From a bacterium (lineage in GTDB: Bacteria > Blakebacterota > Blakebacteria > Blakebacterales > Blakebacteraceae): DNA of 8,632 nucleotides. Positions 6,703-8,632 of this stretch are shown here, one piece after another; positions within the stretch are counted from its first letter, which is position 1; each line of letters starts with the position of its first letter. Location: NCBI GenBank assembly GCA_025774205.1, contig JALGWK010000054.1, forward strand, positions 1 through 8,632, written 5' to 3'. The position numbers and the translations under genes were made by a program. Below the pieces are notes generated by a model. The model worked only from the letters and a program-made list of their open reading frames with translations, was not told where the DNA came from and did not search any database.

Positions 6703-6726
6703 TTGATATGAGATCAACAGGAGGAG
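6703..6726 (+). promoter_or_regulatory. Dyad and strong ribosome site before the ECF sigma gene
   Basis: AGGAGGAG (6719-6726) is a near-perfect Shine-Dalgarno two bases before the sigma ATG at 6729, counted from its end, and it fixes that start against a longer upstream reading. Directly before it, TTGAT-ATGAG-ATCAA (6703-6717) is a perfect dyad with 5-nt arms. It could be an operator or a short RNA hairpin. No convincing ECF promoter was found. Confidence 0.5.
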
Positions 6727-6728
6727 CG

Positions 6729-7298
6729 ATGTCACTGCCGGACGAACAACTGATCGAACGGACTCTCGCCGGGGACCTGGAGGGCTTCGGTGAACTCCAC
6801 CGACGCTACTTCGCGCGCGTTGTGGGAGTCGTAGAGGGGATCCTCTCCGATCGATCGGGAGCCGAGGATACCGTGCAGAACGCTTATGTCGCTGCCCTGC
6901 AGGCGCTCCCCCGTCTGGCCGACAAGGACCGGTTCTATCCCTGGCTCCGCCGGATCGCGGTTAATCGCGCCATCGAGGAGAAACGCCGCCTCGACCGGAA
7001 GGGCCGGCTTCATTCGTCGTGGGTCGAGGCCGGACGGGTCGACCGGGATGCTGACGATGCTCCCTCCGCGCCCCTGGCCTCCCTTGTACGGGAGGAAAGG
7101 GCGGAACGGGTCAGGGATGCCCTCGATGAACTCCCGGATGGGATGAGGGCCGCGGTCGTGCTCCGCTTCTTCGACGAACTGCCGATGAGCCGGATCGCGG
7201 AAGTGCTGGGCTGCGAAGAGGTGACCGCGAGAACCCAGGTCTTCCGGGGACTCAGGAAACTCGGTCGGATATTGGGCGATATGACTGCCGATGAATGA
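6729..7298 (+). CDS. ECF-type RNA polymerase sigma factor
   Basis: A 189-residue extracytoplasmic-function sigma factor. Region sigma2 spans about 5-88 and shows the core-binding and -10 elements: GAEDTVQNAYVAALQAL (44-60) and FYPWLRRIAVNRAIEEKRR (69-87). Residues 89-120 are a polar linker. Region sigma4 (about 125-182) has ALDELPDGMRAAVVLRFFDE and a helix-turn-helix, MSRIAEVLGCEEVTARTQVF, for -35 recognition. The protein directs RNA polymerase to a stress or envelope regulon and should be held by the anti-sigma factor encoded next. The ATG at 6729 sits behind a strong AGGAGG; the frame is open further upstream, but that part crosses the terminator and is not coding. The gene abuts the anti-sigma gene, so the products are probably made together. 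The ECF subgroup cannot be set by eye. Confidence 0.92.
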   Translation: MSLPDEQLIERTLAGDLEGFGELHRRYFARVVGVVEGILSDRSGAEDTVQNAYVAALQALPRLADKDRFYPWLRRIAVNRAIEEKRRLDRKGRLHSSWVEAGRVDRDADDAPSAPLASLVREERAERVRDALDELPDGMRAAVVLRFFDELPMSRIAEVLGCEEVTARTQVFRGLRKLGRILGDMTADE

Positions 7299-7309
7299 GG
7301 GATGATGAG

Positions 7310-8188
7310 ATGAACGTATCAGATCACACCGGAAATGAAGCGTGCCCCGAACGGGAGCAGACACTCGAACTGTATCTGTTCGGTCAGCTCCGTGAAGGGG
7401 AGAAGGAGGATCTCCGGGAACATCTCGAATCGTGCCCAGGGTGTCGGATGGCGCTGGATGAGGCCGTCTCCGGCATGGAAGGGCTGGATGATCTGGATGA
7501 ACCGCCGCTTCCCTTCGGGGATATCTCCCCGCGACCGGAGGAACAGATCGCCGCGGAGCGGGCCTGGTCCCGATTCGTGGGAGGCGTGCCCGGCCGGGAA
7601 AACCGGCCGGACCGGTGGTCGTGGACTCGCGTGGCGGCCGCGGCAGCGCTGGTACTGGTCGGGATCGGGATCGGGTACTGGGGTCTCCCCGGGGAACCGA
7701 CACCGATGGAGGATCCAATCGCGATCGTTTCGGCGGAGGTCGACTCCGGTGCCGTGGAGGCCCTCGTCCGGGCCGAGTTCCTGGCCGACCTGGGCCTGCC
7801 CTGGATCGAAGGAGTACTGGAACTGGTCGCGATGGTGATGGAACTCGATCAGGGAGATGTTGCCGTCGGCAACGTGGAAATGATTCGGGCGCGTGCCCGC
7901 GATCTGCTGCGGGACGGGAGTCTTCTGCAGAGACGGCTGGAGCCTGAACGCGACCGGATCTTCCTGGCAACCATAGGCCGGGCAGCCTTCTTCCTGGAGG
8001 ATGTGGCCGTCCTCGGAAGTGGGGGTGGTGAAGAGGGATCATTGCGCGAATTGAGGGATACCCTCCAGATGACCGGTCTCGGGGACCGGCTGGTGGCTCT
8101 CGATGTTGACGGGGCGGTGTCCGAGGCCCTCGAAGCATCGGGCTGGATCGGTGAGGAATACGCACAGAGCAGGGAGACAAGACGATGA
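7310..8188 (+). CDS. Zinc-finger (ZAS) transmembrane anti-sigma factor with long periplasmic domain
   Basis: A 292-residue single-pass membrane protein. The cytoplasmic N-terminus has the zinc-binding anti-sigma motif HLESCPGC (His38, Cys42, Cys45), preceded by LELYLFGQLREGE, typical of ZAS domains that hold ECF sigma factors. A proline/acid-rich linker follows. Residues 108-125 (VAAAAALVLVGIGIGYWG) are one membrane span. About 165 residues then lie outside; they are helix-rich and contain acidic patches and no cysteine, and I recognise no domain. This outer part is the likely sensor. Start: ATG 7310 has GAGGG 8 nt upstream; the ATG at 7295, overlapping the sigma stop as ATGA, would add five residues and could be used by coupling. 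The 3' end overlaps the next start codon as ATGA. A hairpin at 7590-7610 lies inside the gene. Confidence 0.85.
   Translation: MNVSDHTGNEACPEREQTLELYLFGQLREGEKEDLREHLESCPGCRMALDEAVSGMEGLDDLDEPPLPFGDISPRPEEQIAAERAWSRFVGGVPGRENRPDRWSWTRVAAAAALVLVGIGIGYWGLPGEPTPMEDPIAIVSAEVDSGAVEALVRAEFLADLGLPWIEGVLELVAMVMELDQGDVAVGNVEMIRARARDLLRDGSLLQRRLEPERDRIFLATIGRAAFFLEDVAVLGSGGGEEGSLRELRDTLQMTGLGDRLVALDVDGAVSEALEASGWIGEEYAQSRETRR
7590..7610 (+). repeat. Perfect 8-bp hairpin inside the anti-sigma gene
   Basis: CCGGCCGG (7590-7597) and CCGGCCGG (7603-7610) flank GAAAA. Because the octamer is its own complement, the copies are both direct and inverted repeats. The stem codes for the linker just before the membrane span. 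No T-run follows, so it is not a normal terminator; an mRNA attenuation or pausing role is possible but unproven. Confidence 0.45.
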
Positions 8189-8313
8189 GATTCGGGAAAT
8201 GTATGACAGGGACAGGGTGGACAGAAAGAGTGATGACGCTGGTCTGCCTGGGGATATTGCTGGCGTCAGCGAGCGATTCGAGCGCGCGCTGGAACTCTTC
8301 CGGGAGGTGGTGA
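8185..8313 (+). pseudogene. Signal-peptide start of the third sigma-operon gene, frameshifted
   Basis: ATG 8185 overlaps the anti-sigma stop as ATGA and has AGGGAG (8171-8176) 8 nt upstream, the best ribosome site here. It encodes MRFGKCMTGTGWTERV, then the hydrophobic MTLVCLGILLASAS and an SSA cleavage-like end: a convincing signal peptide. The frame then stops at TGA 8311-8313 after only 42 residues. The natural continuation, a TPR protein, lies in another frame from about 8277. A loss of one base (or gain of two) between roughly 8262 and 8285 would explain this. It may be a real mutation or a sequence error; no slippery heptamer was seen. Confidence 0.65.
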
Positions 8314-8632
8314 CAGAGCACTCGCAGAGCAGCCGGGTCGACGATGCCCAATACTATGTCGGCTACACTCTCGAGCGGATGGGACGCGGCAGCGAGGCCG
8401 TGGAGGCGTATGAAGAACTGATCCGTCGGTGGCCTGATTCATCACGGGTCGAGTCGGCCCGATCGCATCTGGTAGACCTTGTTGGAAGGCAGGGAAGCAC
8501 GACCCGTCAGATGCCGCTCGACGAACTGCTCTCGAGCAGTACCTCGTGGGAGCTGAGAAGAGATGTTGTCTACGCCATGGCCCGCGCGGGTGATTTCGCC
8601 GCCGTGTCGATCCTCGAGGAGGCGATGCGGCG
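8199..8632 (+). CDS. TPR/HEAT-repeat protein body (partial, 3' end outside window)
   Basis: This frame is open from ATG 8199 to the window end (144 codons), but only from about 8277 does it look like protein. Residues from FERALELFREVVTEH through DDAQYYVGYTLERMGRGSEA and AVEAYEELIRRWPDSS form two tetratricopeptide-type repeats of the YbgF/outer-membrane TPR kind. After a linker (STTRQMPLDELLSSS) the part SWELRRDVVYAMARAGDF and SILEEAMRR resembles a HEAT repeat, probably the first of several. Such repeats are protein-binding scaffolds; in an ECF sigma operon a secreted one may sense or assemble envelope partners. ATG 8199 has only a badly spaced purine run before it and the first 26 residues are charged and unlike a signal peptide. 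The true start is therefore more likely 8185 in the other frame. Confidence 0.7.
   Translation, partial: MYDRDRVDRKSDDAGLPGDIAGVSERFERALELFREVVTEHSQSSRVDDAQYYVGYTLERMGRGSEAVEAYEELIRRWPDSSRVESARSHLVDLVGRQGSTTRQMPLDELLSSSTSWELRRDVVYAMARAGDFAAVSILEEAMR

Noticed and set aside
6582-6728. N-terminal extension of the sigma factor by 49 codons
   Set aside because: It would run through the intrinsic terminator, lacks conserved sequence, and ignores the strong AGGAGG before ATG 6729.
6732-8351. A 539-codon open frame on the minus strand across the sigma and anti-sigma genes
   Set aside because: It is antisense to two recognisable genes, is full of Pro/Arg/Ser with no domain pattern, and crosses three functional gene boundaries. 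GC-rich third positions create such frames.
1-8632. Search for CRISPR arrays, tRNA, rRNA, insertion sequences and phage genes
   Set aside because: No regularly spaced repeats, tRNA-like clover-leaf, transposase motif or phage protein was seen on either strand.

Overview
The window is a GC-rich stretch of chromosome from a diderm (Gram-negative-type) bacterium. It encodes a TolC-family outer-membrane protein, a predicted DUF481 beta-barrel with a C-terminal phenylalanine, and several exported or membrane proteins. The gene content fits a high-GC environmental lineage (Gemmatimonadota, Deltaproteobacteria and related candidate phyla are all possible), but nothing here fixes the phylum.

Layout. 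Bases 1-2163 are on the minus strand: an HD-domain hydrolase (1555-2163) is followed, with an 8-nt overlap, by a GT4 glycosyltransferase (381-1562), then a MarR-type regulator (1-285) cut by the window edge. Bases 2164-2395 are a divergent regulatory region. It holds a good sigma70-like promoter for the HD gene and a hairpin-rich leader before lemA. On the plus strand follow lemA (2396-2953), a 161-nt imperfect inverted repeat that fills the gap, the htpX-type membrane protease (3124-4080), a DUF481 barrel gene coupled to htpX by a 1-nt overlap (4080-4922), and a TolC-like gene (5013-6578) closed by a strong intrinsic terminator (6645-6672). The last block is a tightly overlapping ECF sigma / zinc-finger anti-sigma / TPR-HEAT repeat operon (6729 to the window end).

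How the genes may work together. LemA, HtpX, DUF481 and TolC-like proteins all belong to the cell envelope, so the middle block reads as an envelope-maintenance cluster. The sigma/anti-sigma pair is a membrane-anchored signalling module. Its third gene should encode a secreted repeat protein, but as written the signal peptide and the repeat body lie in different frames, so it is frameshifted or starts elsewhere.

No clearly new defence or catalytic system is visible. The best leads are the frameshifted third gene of the sigma operon, the large inverted repeat between lemA and htpX, the lemA leader whose start codon can pair with its own upstream sequence, and a 9-nt tandem repeat inside the DUF481 signal sequence.
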